In this document: one piece after another, positions 36,464-48,773 of the stretch
Position numbering within the stretch: the stretch's first letter is position 1
Layout of the letters: each line of letters begins with the position of its first letter
Assembly (NCBI GenBank): GCA_028284155.1
Contig: JANQSF010000042.1
Coordinates: forward strand, 1 to 64,000
Source: Phycisphaeraceae bacterium
GTDB lineage: Bacteria; Planctomycetota; Phycisphaerae; Phycisphaerales; Phycisphaeraceae
DNA: 64,000 bases
Reading direction: 5' to 3'
Notes under the pieces: model-generated
What the model saw: only the letters and a program-made list of their open reading frames with translations
What the model was told of the DNA's origin: nothing
Database searches by the model: none
Program-made: the position numbers and the translations under genes

Positions 36464-37867
36464 TCACATCGGCGCGATGCGCTTCGACCCGACATCGGTG
36501 GTCAGCACGACGTGCGCGTTGAAGCTTTCGAGGATGAGTCGGTGTTTGATGGCCTGATGCTCCGGGCTGTCCCACAGGTCGTTGAACTCCCACGGGTCGT
36601 CCCGCAGGTCGTACAACTCGCCCAGGTCTTTGTCGTGGTAAAGCGACAGCTTGTACTGCTCGGTGCGATGCATCGTCGCGTAAGTGCCGGTCCCACCCGT
36701 AAAGTGGGGGTCGAGCGCGTCGAAGTATTCGCTGCGCACGAAGTCGCGCAGGTGATCGGGCGACGCTTGACCTTGCAGGATCGGGAGCAGGCTTTGGCCT
36801 TGCGAGTAATCGGGTACGGCAACACCGGTCAGTTCGAGCAGTGTGTGCGTCATGTCCAACAGTTCAACGAGCGCGTCGCTGCGCAAGCCTCGTTCAAAAC
36901 GGCCGGGCCAACTGAAGATGAGCGGCACGCGCACGAGGCCCTCATAGAATCGGCAGCCCTTCTGCATCAGGCCGTGGTCGCCCAGCGCCTCGCCGTGGTC
37001 GCTGGTGAAGAGGATGACGGTGTTGTCGCGTTGGCCTGTCTCGTCCAACGCCCGGAGCAGGCGTGCGAACTGATCGTCGATCTGAGCGATCATCGCGTAG
37101 TAATTGGCTTGCATCCGGTGTGCGTCGTGGCCGGCCGGGTCGAGCGCTTCGCCTTGAAAGTCGACGCTTGCGAGTCGCGCTTGCTGTTGCAAGTCGGATT
37201 TACGGAAGTACGGCCCGGGCATGGCCTGCGGATCGAAGCGATCTGCATAGACCTTCGGCGGGATGAACGGCGGGTGCGGGTCGTAGATGTTGATGTTCAG
37301 CAGCCAGGGCTGATCGGCGGGTCGTTGTTGGTTGATGAACTCGATGCCGCGTTCGGTCGCCCAGGTCGTCTGGTGGAATTCGGGGCTGACGCGGTCTTCG
37401 CTTTGCCGCATCGCGTCCAGGTCGCCGCCGCGTTGACGGACCCAGTCGGCGTAATCGTGGCCTTCCTTCCAGTCGTCGCGCGGCGCGTGGCTGAACTTCC
37501 AGAATGAAAAGCCGTCATCCAGCCGGGGTTCCGTGCGGCGGCCGGAGCTTTGCAGGTGGAACTTGCCGACCATGCCGCAGTCGTAGCCGGCGTCGGCAAT
37601 CAGCTTGCTGATGACGGGCGGGTGATCAGGAAACGTGTCGTTGCCGTTGCGTGTGTTGTGCACGCGCGACGGGTACAGACCCGTCATGAAACTCGATCGA
37701 CTCGGCGTGCAGATCGGGCTCTGGCAGTAGGCGTGGGTGAATGCGACGCCTTCGCCGACCAGTTGATCGATGGTGGGCGTCTTGACGTGCGGGTTGCCCA
37801 GCGCGCCGATGGTGTCGAAACGCTGCTGGTCGGTGCAATACCAGAGGATGTTGGGTCGGCGGGTCAT
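36464..37867 (-). CDS. Sulfatase (formylglycine type, no signal peptide)
   Basis: A 467-residue arylsulfatase-A-like enzyme that removes sulfate esters. The active-site motif is ICTPSRSSFMTG; Cys53 is the residue that would be oxidised to formylglycine. Metal and active-site blocks: NILWYCTDQQRFDTIG (Asp-Gln in place of the more common Asp-Asp), GMVGKFHLQ, VILFTSDHGEALGDHGLMQKG and the C-terminal DDPWEFNDLWDSPEH. It starts directly with MTRRPNIL, so export by a signal peptide is not seen; it may be cytoplasmic, processing imported sulfated sugars. It lies inside the tct gene group and is bounded by palindromes on both sides (36353-36426 and 37923-38100). Confidence 0.92.
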   Translation of the reverse strand: MTRRPNILWYCTDQQRFDTIGALGNPHVKTPTIDQLVGEGVAFTHAYCQSPICTPSRSSFMTGLYPSRVHNTRNGNDTFPDHPPVISKLIADAGYDCGMVGKFHLQSSGRRTEPRLDDGFSFWKFSHAPRDDWKEGHDYADWVRQRGGDLDAMRQSEDRVSPEFHQTTWATERGIEFINQQRPADQPWLLNINIYDPHPPFIPPKVYADRFDPQAMPGPYFRKSDLQQQARLASVDFQGEALDPAGHDAHRMQANYYAMIAQIDDQFARLLRALDETGQRDNTVILFTSDHGEALGDHGLMQKGCRFYEGLVRVPLIFSWPGRFERGLRSDALVELLDMTHTLLELTGVAVPDYSQGQSLLPILQGQASPDHLRDFVRSEYFDALDPHFTGGTGTYATMHRTEQYKLSLYHDKDLGELYDLRDDPWEFNDLWDSPEHQAIKHRLILESFNAHVVLTTDVGSKRIAPM

Positions 37868-37922
37868 GCGTCGTCATTCGTTTTCATTCGACGTGCCGGC
37901 GAACGGCCTGCGTCCTGTGATC

Positions 37923-38015
37923 GGGTGCCACACTTTGGCTTTGCAAAGTGTGCGGTTGCACATTTGTACGCCGTCCGCGTCTCGGCACACTTTGCAAAGC
38001 CAAAGTGTGGCACCC
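37923..38015. repeat. Paired palindrome, GGGTGCCACACTTTGG type
   Basis: Arms 37923-37953 and 37985-38015 are 31 bases and perfectly inverted, with a 31-base spacer. Each arm contains its own palindrome (CACTTTG..CAAAGTG). It lies between the sulfatase start and the TctA gene end. Confidence 0.9.
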
Positions 38016-38076
38016 TAAGCATGAGCCGCGGGGTGGGCTGTGACCACCATAGAGCTTGGAAACGCAACGATAAACC

Positions 38077-38100
38077 GTGGTGGGCGGTGCCCACCCTACG
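38077..38100. repeat. GTAGGGTGGGC palindromic unit overlapping the tctA stop codon
   Basis: Reads GTGGTGGGCGGTGCCCACCC then TACG. On the minus strand the unit begins CGTAGGGTGGGC and its TAG (38098-38096) is the tctA stop. Confidence 0.8.
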
Positions 38101-39592
38101 TTGGGGGCGATTGTGCCCTGCGACGCCCGCGCGCATGCCTCACCAGCGTCCAGCCCAGCAGCGCGGCGGCGACGAGGCAGAACGTCAGCGACACCGGGCG
38201 GGTGACCAGCGGCAGGTAGCTGCCGCCCGTCTGCATCAGGCCGGCGGTGAGGTGTTCTTCGGCGATCGGCGCGAGGACGAATCCGATCACGAACGGCGCC
38301 AGCGGCACGCGCAACCGTTCGAGCGCGAAGCCGAACAGGCCGAACCCGAGCATGACCCACACGTCGAACATCCGGTTAGCCAACGCGAACGAGCCGACCA
38401 CGCAGAAGGTCAGGATCACGGGCAGCAACAGCGAGCGCGGGATAGAGGCCAACTTCGCCAACCAGTTCACCGACAGGAGCATGAACACGAACATGAAGAT
38501 GTTCGCCAGCAGCATCGTGCCCATGATGCTGTAAACCGCTTTGGGCTGTTCGGCGAACAGCAGTGGGCCGGGTTGCAGGCCGTGCAGGACCAGCGCGCCC
38601 AGCAGGATGGCGTCGATCACGCTGCCGGGCACACCGACCGCGATCAGCGGGATGAGCGCGCCGCCCACCGTCGCGTTGTTGGCCGACTCGGATGCAACGA
38701 TGCCTTCTTCGCTGCCTTGGCCGAACTCATCCGGTTTTTTCGACACGCTGCGCGCGGTCGAGTAAGCCATGACGCTGCCGATATTCGCACCGATGCCGGG
38801 CAGGATGCCCACCCACGTGCCGATGACCGACGAGCGCAGCATGTTCACGCCCTGTTTCTTCCAGTCGGCCAACCGCATGAACAGCCCGCGCCGGTTGACC
38901 TGAATGGACTCAGCCGGCTCGTCCATGTGCACGATGTCGCGGATGATCTGATTGACGGCGAATAGGCCGATGAGCACGGGCAACAACTTGAAGCCGTCGT
39001 CCATCGCGTGCAGGCCGAACGTCAATCGGACCTGCCCCGTGCCGGGCGCGGCGCCGGGCATCGCGGCGAGGATGCCCAGGAAGCCCGACAGCAATCCCTT
39101 GCTCAACGACGCCCCGCCGACCGACGCGATCAAGACCATCGCCATCAGCACGAGCGCGAAGAACTCGAACGGCCCGAACGCGACGGACCAGTCGGCCATG
39201 GGCTTGGCCAGCAACACGAGGAAGCCCCACGAAATCATGCCGCCCACGAACGACGCGCTGACGCCCAGGCCCAGCGCTCGGCCCGGGTGACCGCGCTTGG
39301 CCAGGGGGTAGCCGTCCAGCGTGGTCATGATCGAGGCGGGCGTGCCCGGCATGCGCAACAGCGTCGCCGTGATCAGCCCGCCGCTGACCGAGCCGACATA
39401 CATCGACACCAGCAGCACCAACGCCGACTCGCCGCTCATGCCGAACGTCAGCGGCAACGTCAGCGCGATGAGCATCGCGCCCGTCAACCCCGGCACTGCG
39501 CCCACGATGACGCCCAACGCCGTGCCCAAGGCCATCAACCCAAGCGACGCCGGTGTCGCGAGAAACTGGATGGTGGCGTTCACGTCGGACAT
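38096..39592 (-). CDS. tctA: Tripartite tricarboxylate transporter large membrane subunit
   Basis: The 498-residue protein has about eleven or twelve hydrophobic segments. TctA hallmarks: GTALGVIVGAVPGLTGAMLI (about residues 22-41), ESALVLLVSMYVGSVSGGLI, ATLLRMPGTPASIMTTLDGY, AFGPFEFFALVLMAMVLIAS, LLSGFLGILAAMPGAAPGTG, GILPGIGANIGSVMAYSTAR and ALIPLIAVGVPGSVIDAILL. It forms the conducting pore of a TTT importer, with the binding protein and TctB as partners. The matching fused TctC-TctB gene is at 34932-36284 on the other strand. Its stop codon is the TAG of a GTAGGGTGGGC repeat. Start is the ATG giving MSDVNATIQFL. Confidence 0.93.
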   Translation of the reverse strand: MSDVNATIQFLATPASLGLMALGTALGVIVGAVPGLTGAMLIALTLPLTFGMSGESALVLLVSMYVGSVSGGLITATLLRMPGTPASIMTTLDGYPLAKRGHPGRALGLGVSASFVGGMISWGFLVLLAKPMADWSVAFGPFEFFALVLMAMVLIASVGGASLSKGLLSGFLGILAAMPGAAPGTGQVRLTFGLHAMDDGFKLLPVLIGLFAVNQIIRDIVHMDEPAESIQVNRRGLFMRLADWKKQGVNMLRSSVIGTWVGILPGIGANIGSVMAYSTARSVSKKPDEFGQGSEEGIVASESANNATVGGALIPLIAVGVPGSVIDAILLGALVLHGLQPGPLLFAEQPKAVYSIMGTMLLANIFMFVFMLLSVNWLAKLASIPRSLLLPVILTFCVVGSFALANRMFDVWVMLGFGLFGFALERLRVPLAPFVIGFVLAPIAEEHLTAGLMQTGGSYLPLVTRPVSLTFCLVAAALLGWTLVRHARGRRRAQSPPT

Positions 39593-39728
39593 GCGGTGGT
39601 AGGCCGGTCAACGAAACAATGTGGTGTGGAGGCGGACCATGGTAACGTCGCTTCGCAGGCCGTCCCATTCGCCGTCGGCAAGCCTTTATGATGGTCACGC
39701 GACTGAATCCCCACAGAGGATGGAACGC

Positions 39729-41276
39729 ATGCACACGCGACTACTCCTGCTCGCCTTGGCCTGGTCCGGTTTGGTGTCGGCGGCGTTGGCGGCTGAGCGA
39801 CCCAACATCCTCCTTATCTACACGGACGACCAGTCGCATCGCACGGTCGGTTGCTATGAGCAAGCGTTTGACTGGGTCCGCACGCCGAACATCGATCGGC
39901 TGGCGCGGGAAGGTGTTCGATTCAGGCGGGCTTACATCGGTTCGTGGTGCATGCCTTCGCGAGCCACCATGCTGACGGGGCTGCATCAACACGGCGTGAT
40001 GTCGATGCGGATGGAGGGCAAGTACCCGGGCAGCACATACGACCCCGAGCAATGCCCGTTTTGGCCGGCGGTCTTTCGCAAGCATGGGTACGTGACCGCC
40101 CAGATCGGCAAGTGGCACACCGGTGTGGACGCGGGGTTCGGCCGAGACTGGGACTATCAGATCGTCTGGAATCGGCCGCGCCACCCGGACAACGCGCCGA
40201 ACTATTACGACAAGCAATTGATCTCTCGGAACGGCGCGGCGCCCGAGATGGTGCATGGCTACACGACCGACAATTACACCAAGTGGGCGGTCGAATTCAT
40301 TAACGGCAAGGGCCGCGATCCCGACAAGCCGTGGTACCTGTGGCTCTGTTACGGCGCGGTGCATGGGCCGTTCACGCCGGCCGATCGCCACCTGGATGAA
40401 TACCCGAATGTCAAGGTGCCTAGCCCCGCGGACATCTACCCGCCTCGGCCGGGCAAGCCGGCCTACGTCGAAGCGTTCGAGTTCTGGAAGCGTGGCCCCA
40501 AGGGTCAACCTGTCGAACGCCGCGTTCGGACGAAGGTGCCCGTGGGCATGAAAGACCTGCCCGGTCGGCCGTTGGCCGACTGGGTACGCCAGTATCACCA
40601 GGGCGTGTTGGCGATCGACGAAGGTGTGGGGCGATTGATGGAGGCGTTGCGCGCGACGGGTCAGGATGAGAACACGCTGGTCGTGTTCACCTCGGACCAG
40701 GGATTCGCGTGGGGGCAGCACGGTTTGAAATCGAAGGTGGCGCCCTACGACGCGGCAGTCGCCGCGCCTCTCATCATCCGGCCCGTCAAAGGCAGTGCGG
40801 TGGCAGGACACGTCGTCGAAGATCCAGTGAGCGGCGTCGATCTGCCGCCGACGTTTTTCGCTCAGGCAGGCCTGCCTTTGCCGTGGGCCATGCACGGGCA
40901 CGACTTGAGTCCGCTGTTCACATCGCGTGACGCACGTTGGTCCCACCCGGCCATGCTCGTTCACACCGCCAAGCAGTACGGGGCGGACACAGACAACGTC
41001 CCCCCAAGAGGCGACCCGCGCCTGACACACGGGCCCGGCGTGCCGTGGTATGTCGTTTACGCTAAGGGCCGGTACAAGTACGTGCGCACGCTCGTGGCCG
41101 GCGAGACCGAGGAGTTGTACGACCTCAAAGATGATCCCCACGAACTGAAGAATTTGGCGCACGACGCCGCCCAGCGGGAACGGCTGCGTGCCTACCGCGC
41201 CGCGGCCGTGTCGGAGTTGAAACGGACCGGCGCGAAGATGGCAGACCGCCTCCCGCCGGTCGGCACGGCGGATTGA
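39729..41276 (+). CDS. Secreted sulfatase (formylglycine type)
   Basis: The start at 39729 (MHTRLLLLALAW) is chosen because GAGG lies about nine bases upstream and a signal peptide (residues 1-22, ending ALAA) follows directly. The 515-residue enzyme has ERPNILLIYTDDQSHRTVG (Asp-Asp metal site), WCMPSRATMLTG with Cys74 as the formylglycine residue, AQIGKWHTGVDAG (Lys and His of the active site), VVFTSDQGFAWGQHGLKSK and LYDLKDDPHELKNLA near the end. Exported to the periplasm; removes sulfate from a polymer or oligosaccharide not identifiable here. It is divergent from tctA. Confidence 0.93.
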   Translation: MHTRLLLLALAWSGLVSAALAAERPNILLIYTDDQSHRTVGCYEQAFDWVRTPNIDRLAREGVRFRRAYIGSWCMPSRATMLTGLHQHGVMSMRMEGKYPGSTYDPEQCPFWPAVFRKHGYVTAQIGKWHTGVDAGFGRDWDYQIVWNRPRHPDNAPNYYDKQLISRNGAAPEMVHGYTTDNYTKWAVEFINGKGRDPDKPWYLWLCYGAVHGPFTPADRHLDEYPNVKVPSPADIYPPRPGKPAYVEAFEFWKRGPKGQPVERRVRTKVPVGMKDLPGRPLADWVRQYHQGVLAIDEGVGRLMEALRATGQDENTLVVFTSDQGFAWGQHGLKSKVAPYDAAVAAPLIIRPVKGSAVAGHVVEDPVSGVDLPPTFFAQAGLPLPWAMHGHDLSPLFTSRDARWSHPAMLVHTAKQYGADTDNVPPRGDPRLTHGPGVPWYVVYAKGRYKYVRTLVAGETEELYDLKDDPHELKNLAHDAAQRERLRAYRAAAVSELKRTGAKMADRLPPVGTAD

Positions 41277-41550
41277 CTATTGACGGGGGTGGAATCACGC
41301 AAAATGAGACGTAAATTGTTTTCAATTGGTTAATTACAGCCGTTTTGGTTGGCGGGAGGAGTCGTGTTATTGATTGTTGCCATGTGAATCCGCCCAACAT
41401 TCCATACAATTCCATCGATTTCGCCGACTGTTACCGCAATGAACCCCGCTGCAATGGGTTTAGCAGGGGGAAGTGTTTGTCTCAGAGCCCCCGTGACGGG
41501 GTCAGGGACACGATCAGAATTACGCCATCCAACGTGCTGAAGGGTCGATC

Positions 41551-42866
41551 ATGCTCAACCGTCGAGAAATGCTGCGAAGTATGGCTGTCGGGGCTGGCGC
41601 CGCCATGGGCCTGCCGTTCGCGCCCGAGAACCTCCTGGCCGCGTCACTCAACAACGCGACGCCCAAGCGGATCGTTTTCTTCATGCAGAACCAGGGCTTC
41701 GACCCGAAGACCTGCATCCCCACTGGAATGACCAACAGCGGCTCGTTGGCGAAGGCCAAACTGCCCGAGCCGATCGAAGCGCTTGAGCCATACAAGGATC
41801 GGCTGCACATCATCAACGGCCTGCACGGCGTTCACACCAGCCCGTCGCACAGCGCGTTTTTTGGCGCGCTCGGCGGCTACCGCGGCGGCGACGGCGTGCC
41901 GCCCAGCGCGCCGACGATCGATTACGAACTGAGCAAGGCGTTGCCGCAGACGCTGCTGCCGCACCTGTGCATCGGCATGGACTCGATCGAGAACATGACG
42001 ACCAAGCCGACCGTCGCGAACCTGTCAGCCAGCGGCGCGGGTCAGCCGATCTTCATGCACTCGAACCCGAATCACCTTTACCAGATGCTGTACGGCGGCA
42101 TCTCGACCGGCGACATCCGCAAGCAGCACGAAGCGCGGTCGAACGTGCTCAGTCAGATCGAATCACTCGCCGCCGCCAAGGGTCGCTCGCTGCCGACCAC
42201 CGACCAGCAGCGGTACGGCCAATACGTCCAGGGCTTCAAGGACGTCAACGGCCTGCGCGATCGGCTTGACACGGTGTCCGACCACCTGCGCCAGTTCGCG
42301 CCGGAGGTCGATGAGCGATACACCAACCCCGAGTTCGAGACCGACTGGCACGACGCGATTCTGGACCTCGGTATCTCGGCGCTCACGTCGGGCATCACCA
42401 ACACGCTGACGATTGGTTCGGGTCGCGGTGAGATCTTCGGCGCGTGGAAGGGCCTGGGCGTCGAGCAGCAGGGCCACAACCTCGGCCACATGAAGCAGCC
42501 GGACAACCCGATCTGGATCAAGATCCGCCAGTACAACAGCCGCATGCTCGTGCGCATCATGGAAGCGCTCGAGGCCGTGCCCGAAGGCAGCGGCACGATG
42601 ATGGACCACACGCTGATCGTCTACACCAGCAACAACGCGGACTATCAGCACACCAGCGGCAAGAATTGGCCCGTCATGCTCCTGGGCAATTTCGACGGCG
42701 CGTTCAAGACCGGCTGCTTCACGCAGTTGGACGGCAAACGCCCGATCAACGCGCTCTGGTCAACGCTGCTGCGCGCGGCCGGGCAGAACGTCGACCGGTT
42801 CAACATGAGCCAGCAATTGGCCAAGAAGTTCGACAACGGCGCCGGGCCCCTCAAGGAACTGTTGGT

Positions 42867-42870
<4 letters not shown>
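41551..42870 (+). CDS. DUF1552 family Tat-exported protein
   Basis: The 439-residue product has an N-terminal twin-arginine signal ([20 protein letters not shown]). Family blocks: [112 protein letters not shown] and [18 protein letters not shown]. The divergence from the DUF1552 at 11707-13041 is large. Its TGA overlaps the next gene's ATG by four bases (ATGA), so translation of the two is coupled. The partner is a DUF1588/DUF1585 heme protein, as expected for DUF1552. Function unknown. Confidence 0.85.
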
Positions 42871-45491
<2,621 letters not shown>

Positions 45492-45527
45492 CCGCATCGC
45501 ATGCGCGTTCCCGTCAGACCATCCGCA

Positions 45528-46922
45528 TCAACCCAACGACCACCCGCTGCGATAGGGCGTGTGCAGGTACTGGTTGGCTGCGTCGTTGTTGGTGAAGCGG
45601 AGCTTCTTGGGGTCCCACGTCAGCACTTGGCCGGGCGTGCGCTGCGCGGCGACGCCGATGAGCACCATTTCCGTCAATTGGCCGCCGTAGTCCGCGAAGT
45701 TTGAGCTGGCGGGCTTGCCGTCTTTGCACGCCCGGATCCAATCGACCTCGTGTCGGCCGATGACGCGCGGGATGGTTTTCTCCGGCCGAACGAACGTCTT
45801 CCAGCGAGCCTCCGGAATGACGCGGGCGCGCGAAGCACCGTGCGAACCGTGCAGGATGGTCTCTTTCTCGCCGATGATCAGCGCCCCGCTGGCTGGGAGT
45901 TTTCGCCCTTCCTCGAGCATGGGCGGCCGGGGCACCTGGTACACACCGTCGTACCAAGTCAACTTCAACGGGCAGAGTTTGCCGCGTTGTGGGAACTCAT
46001 ACGTGACCGTGGCGGCGATGGGGAACGCCTCGTCCTTCAGTTCCGGCTTGTGGTGTTTCACTTCGGCGGTGACGCTCGTCGGGTGGTACAGGTCCAGCGC
46101 CCAGCAGGCCGGGTCCAGGATGTGGCAACCCATGTCGCCCAACGCGCCCGTGCCGAAGTCCAACCACGCCCGCCACTTGAACGGGTGGAACGCCGGGCTG
46201 AACTTGCGGTTCTTCGCCGGGCCGAGCCAAAGGTCCCAGTTCAAGGTCTTGGGTACGGGCGGATATTGCTTGGGCATGTCGCGCGCTGCGAAGTTTGCGT
46301 ACCAGGGGCCTTTGTCGGGTCGGTCGGTCCACGCGTGCACTTCCTTGACATCACCGATCGCGCCGGACTGCACGATCTCGCGCACCATGCGGATCTCGCC
46401 GGACGAATGCCCCTGGTTGCCCATCTGCGTCTGCACCTTCGACGCCCGCGCCGCCTCGGTGATCTTGCGGGCTTCGTACACCGTGTGCGTCAACGGCTTC
46501 TGGCAGTAGACATGCTTGCCCGCCTGGATGGCGGCCATGGTGATGACCGCGTGCGTGTGGTCCGGCGTCGCGATCACCACCGCGTCGATGTCCTTCTGCT
46601 TTTCCAGCATAATGCGGTAGTCGGTGTAACGCTTGGCGCTGGGGTAGTCTTTGAACGTGCCCGCCGCGTAGCGCTCATCGACGTCACAAAGGGCGACGAT
46701 GTTTTCGTTCTTGCAACCACGCAGGTTGCCCCGGCCCATCCCGCCCACACCGATCCCGGCGATGTTCAGCTTCTCGCTCGGCGGTGTTTGCCCGCGGGCG
46801 CTCAACACGTGCCCCGGCACGATCGTCAAACCGGTTGCGGCCGCGGCACTGGTGGCGACGAACTGCCGCCGGGTCGTTTGCTTGGCTGCGTCAGAAGCGG
46901 GGCTTCCCTTTTGGCTGGTCAT
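45528..46922 (-). CDS. Gfo/Idh/MocA family oxidoreductase, Tat-exported
   Basis: The start is the ATG giving MTSQKGSPASD, with AGAGGA a few bases upstream. The 464-residue product has the Tat signal TTRRQFVATSAAAATGLTIV (about residues 16-35). The NAD(P) domain starts with NIAGIGVGGMGRGNLRGC, then VALCDVDERYAAG and IDAVVIATPDHTHAVITMAA. KHVYCQKPLTHTVYEA carries the catalytic Lys-Pro pair of the family. The C-terminal sheet domain contains GTGALGDMGCHILDPACWAL and EVDWIRACKDGKPASSNFAD. Family members oxidise or reduce sugars and sugar acids; exported ones of this group are common in planctomycetes. It is divergent from the glycosidase-like gene and shares its 283-base promoter region. Confidence 0.92.
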   Translation of the reverse strand: MTSQKGSPASDAAKQTTRRQFVATSAAAATGLTIVPGHVLSARGQTPPSEKLNIAGIGVGGMGRGNLRGCKNENIVALCDVDERYAAGTFKDYPSAKRYTDYRIMLEKQKDIDAVVIATPDHTHAVITMAAIQAGKHVYCQKPLTHTVYEARKITEAARASKVQTQMGNQGHSSGEIRMVREIVQSGAIGDVKEVHAWTDRPDKGPWYANFAARDMPKQYPPVPKTLNWDLWLGPAKNRKFSPAFHPFKWRAWLDFGTGALGDMGCHILDPACWALDLYHPTSVTAEVKHHKPELKDEAFPIAATVTYEFPQRGKLCPLKLTWYDGVYQVPRPPMLEEGRKLPASGALIIGEKETILHGSHGASRARVIPEARWKTFVRPEKTIPRVIGRHEVDWIRACKDGKPASSNFADYGGQLTEMVLIGVAAQRTPGQVLTWDPKKLRFTNNDAANQYLHTPYRSGWSLG

Positions 46923-47205
46923 GGCATTCCTCTGCAAGGTTTGGATGGCGACACGATCGGCGCGGCCGAATGGGCTTGGAACATCGTACACGATCGCACG
47001 TGCGGACCAACGCCCGTTCCATAAGCCCCGCGACACGGCGGGCATGACGCTCGACACCTTCGCCAGTCGCCCAAACGTCGCGCGGCGCGTTCGGCCGTCG
47101 CTAGAATGGCGGTCCACGGTGGGCAGTCCCCAGCTTGCATGGGGTGTACGCGACGCCGTTAAGGTGAATACGGGACAGGCATCGCACGAACATGAGGACC
47201 AAGCC
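46923..47205. promoter_or_regulatory. Shared divergent promoter region
   Basis: 283 bases between the Gfo/Idh (-) and glycosidase-like (+) genes, which start away from each other. Ribosome sites GAGG are seen next to both starts. I cannot identify promoter boxes or an operator with confidence. Confidence 0.5.
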
Positions 47206-48717
47206 ATGACGGGATTGAAGATACAGGTCGCGGTCGCCGCGCTGACGCTCGTCTCTGCAAGTATGACTTGGGCAAGCGATGCCTGGGTCGTTGATTCACA
47301 GGACGACTGGACCGGCGCGAAGGCGAAGCAGAGCAACCTCCAGGTCAAAGACGGCGTCGCCATTGCGACCGGCAAGACCGCGTCGTTCGCCAGCAAGGTC
47401 AAGCGCTTCGACAGGAAGCGCAAGGCGACGTCGATCACGTTTGACCAGTCGCCGATCTGGCAGAACTGGAACCCGATTGCCAATCTCGGCCCGGCCAACA
47501 TGCAGGACGCGCCCGTGTTCCTGCGCATGGGCCCAAAGAACTACTGGGCGTTCGGCCGATACGGGTCGGGCCGGCGACGCGGTCAAGGCGCGAACCAGCA
47601 AAGTCAGTTCACCCCCAAACCGGCGAAGCTCGACGGCTTCGACATCCCGCTGCAAACGACGCGCTGGCCGAACCAGTTCAACGCGCCGGGCGGGCTGCAG
47701 AAGAGCAAGGGCGGCTACCACGCCTGGCAGAGCCGCGACATGGTCAACTGGGTCCACCACGGCCCGGTGACCGAAGGCTTCTCACGGTGGGTCACGTCGG
47801 CTGAGCAGGTCGACGGCAAGGTCTACATTTTCTACGACTACCCCAACGACCAGGACCCGCATGTCTATGTCGACGACGACCTGACCGACGGCAAGGTCGG
47901 CAAGAATTTGGGCATGGCGTTCAAAGACCCGTCGCACGGCTCGGATGCGGGGTTCATTCTCGACAAGCAGGGCCGGTTCCATGTGATCTACGAAGACTGG
48001 AGCCCGATCAACGCCAGCAAACGGTCGTGGGACTCGCCGCTGGCTGGGCACGCTGTCAGCGACGACGGTCCGGTCGGGTACAAGATCCTCGCGCCGGCCG
48101 TCGACAACCGCACGAAAGACACGGGCAAGGTCGCTACGTACAAGCACCCGCACTGGCTACAGCACCCCGATTTCAAAACCAATATCGCACAATACAACGT
48201 GCACGAACCGGAGCAGGAGGCGTACGGCGATTGGGCCGCCATCTGCGTCGGCACTCAGTATTACCTGTTCGGTGACTTTGATCCGATTGGCGGCCACCAG
48301 ATGGCGGTCGGCTGGTTCACCAGCAGCGACATTAATAAACCGTTCAAGTGGTGCGACAAAATCGGCAGCGGCCACCCGGACCCCGACATTGGCTTCGCCG
48401 AGGGGCGGTTCTACCTGTGGACGCAGCAGAAGACCGACTGGGTCAGCCCCGGCCCGTGGGTGGAGAAGATCGAAGCACGCGTCGGCGTCGATACCGACAA
48501 CGACGGCAAGCTCGACCGGTGGACCGACTGGACCGAGGTCAAGGAGACGTACAAGGCCCACTCCAAACTCTCGAAACATGTCGACAAGACGCCGGCGAGA
48601 ATCGACCTGTCAGCCCTGCCTGAGGGCTTCGGGTTCGGCTTCGAGTTCCGTGTGACCGACACGACGGAAAACAAGTCGAAACCGATGCTGGACAAGGTCA
48701 CGCTCGAATTCAAATGA
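47206..48717 (+). CDS. Secreted five-bladed-propeller glycosidase-like protein (GH43-like)
   Basis: The start is the ATG giving MTGLKIQVAV, preceded by TGAGGACC; the frame upstream is a shadow of the oxidoreductase. Signal peptide through MTWAS (about residue 24). The 503-residue body has features of family 43-like beta-propellers: HAWQSRDMVNWVHHGPVTEG, WVTSAEQVDGKVYIFYDYPN, DAGFILDKQGRFHVIYEDWS, YYLFGDFDPIGGHQMAVGWF and SGHPDPDIGFAEGRFYLWTQ. The fixed spacing of acidic residues at blade starts is as expected, but I cannot fix the three catalytic acids. Likely periplasmic polysaccharide or oligosaccharide degradation. Substrate unknown; other propeller glycosidase families remain possible. 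Confidence 0.65.
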   Translation: MTGLKIQVAVAALTLVSASMTWASDAWVVDSQDDWTGAKAKQSNLQVKDGVAIATGKTASFASKVKRFDRKRKATSITFDQSPIWQNWNPIANLGPANMQDAPVFLRMGPKNYWAFGRYGSGRRRGQGANQQSQFTPKPAKLDGFDIPLQTTRWPNQFNAPGGLQKSKGGYHAWQSRDMVNWVHHGPVTEGFSRWVTSAEQVDGKVYIFYDYPNDQDPHVYVDDDLTDGKVGKNLGMAFKDPSHGSDAGFILDKQGRFHVIYEDWSPINASKRSWDSPLAGHAVSDDGPVGYKILAPAVDNRTKDTGKVATYKHPHWLQHPDFKTNIAQYNVHEPEQEAYGDWAAICVGTQYYLFGDFDPIGGHQMAVGWFTSSDINKPFKWCDKIGSGHPDPDIGFAEGRFYLWTQQKTDWVSPGPWVEKIEARVGVDTDNDGKLDRWTDWTEVKETYKAHSKLSKHVDKTPARIDLSALPEGFGFGFEFRVTDTTENKSKPMLDKVTLEFK

Positions 48718-48773
48718 ATTGCGGGTCGGCGAGCGTCGGGTTGCCCCAATTGAAGGCTCGGACGCGTTGGGGG

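Noticed and set aside
42444..42866. Upstream extension of the heme gene inside the DUF1552 gene
   Set aside because: The sequence there encodes the DUF1552 protein in another frame; the ATGA overlap at 42867 gives a start followed at once by a signal peptide.
46699..47205. Upstream extension of the glycosidase-like gene
   Set aside because: It overlaps the Gfo/Idh gene and has no domain; the ATG at 47206 has a ribosome site and a signal peptide.
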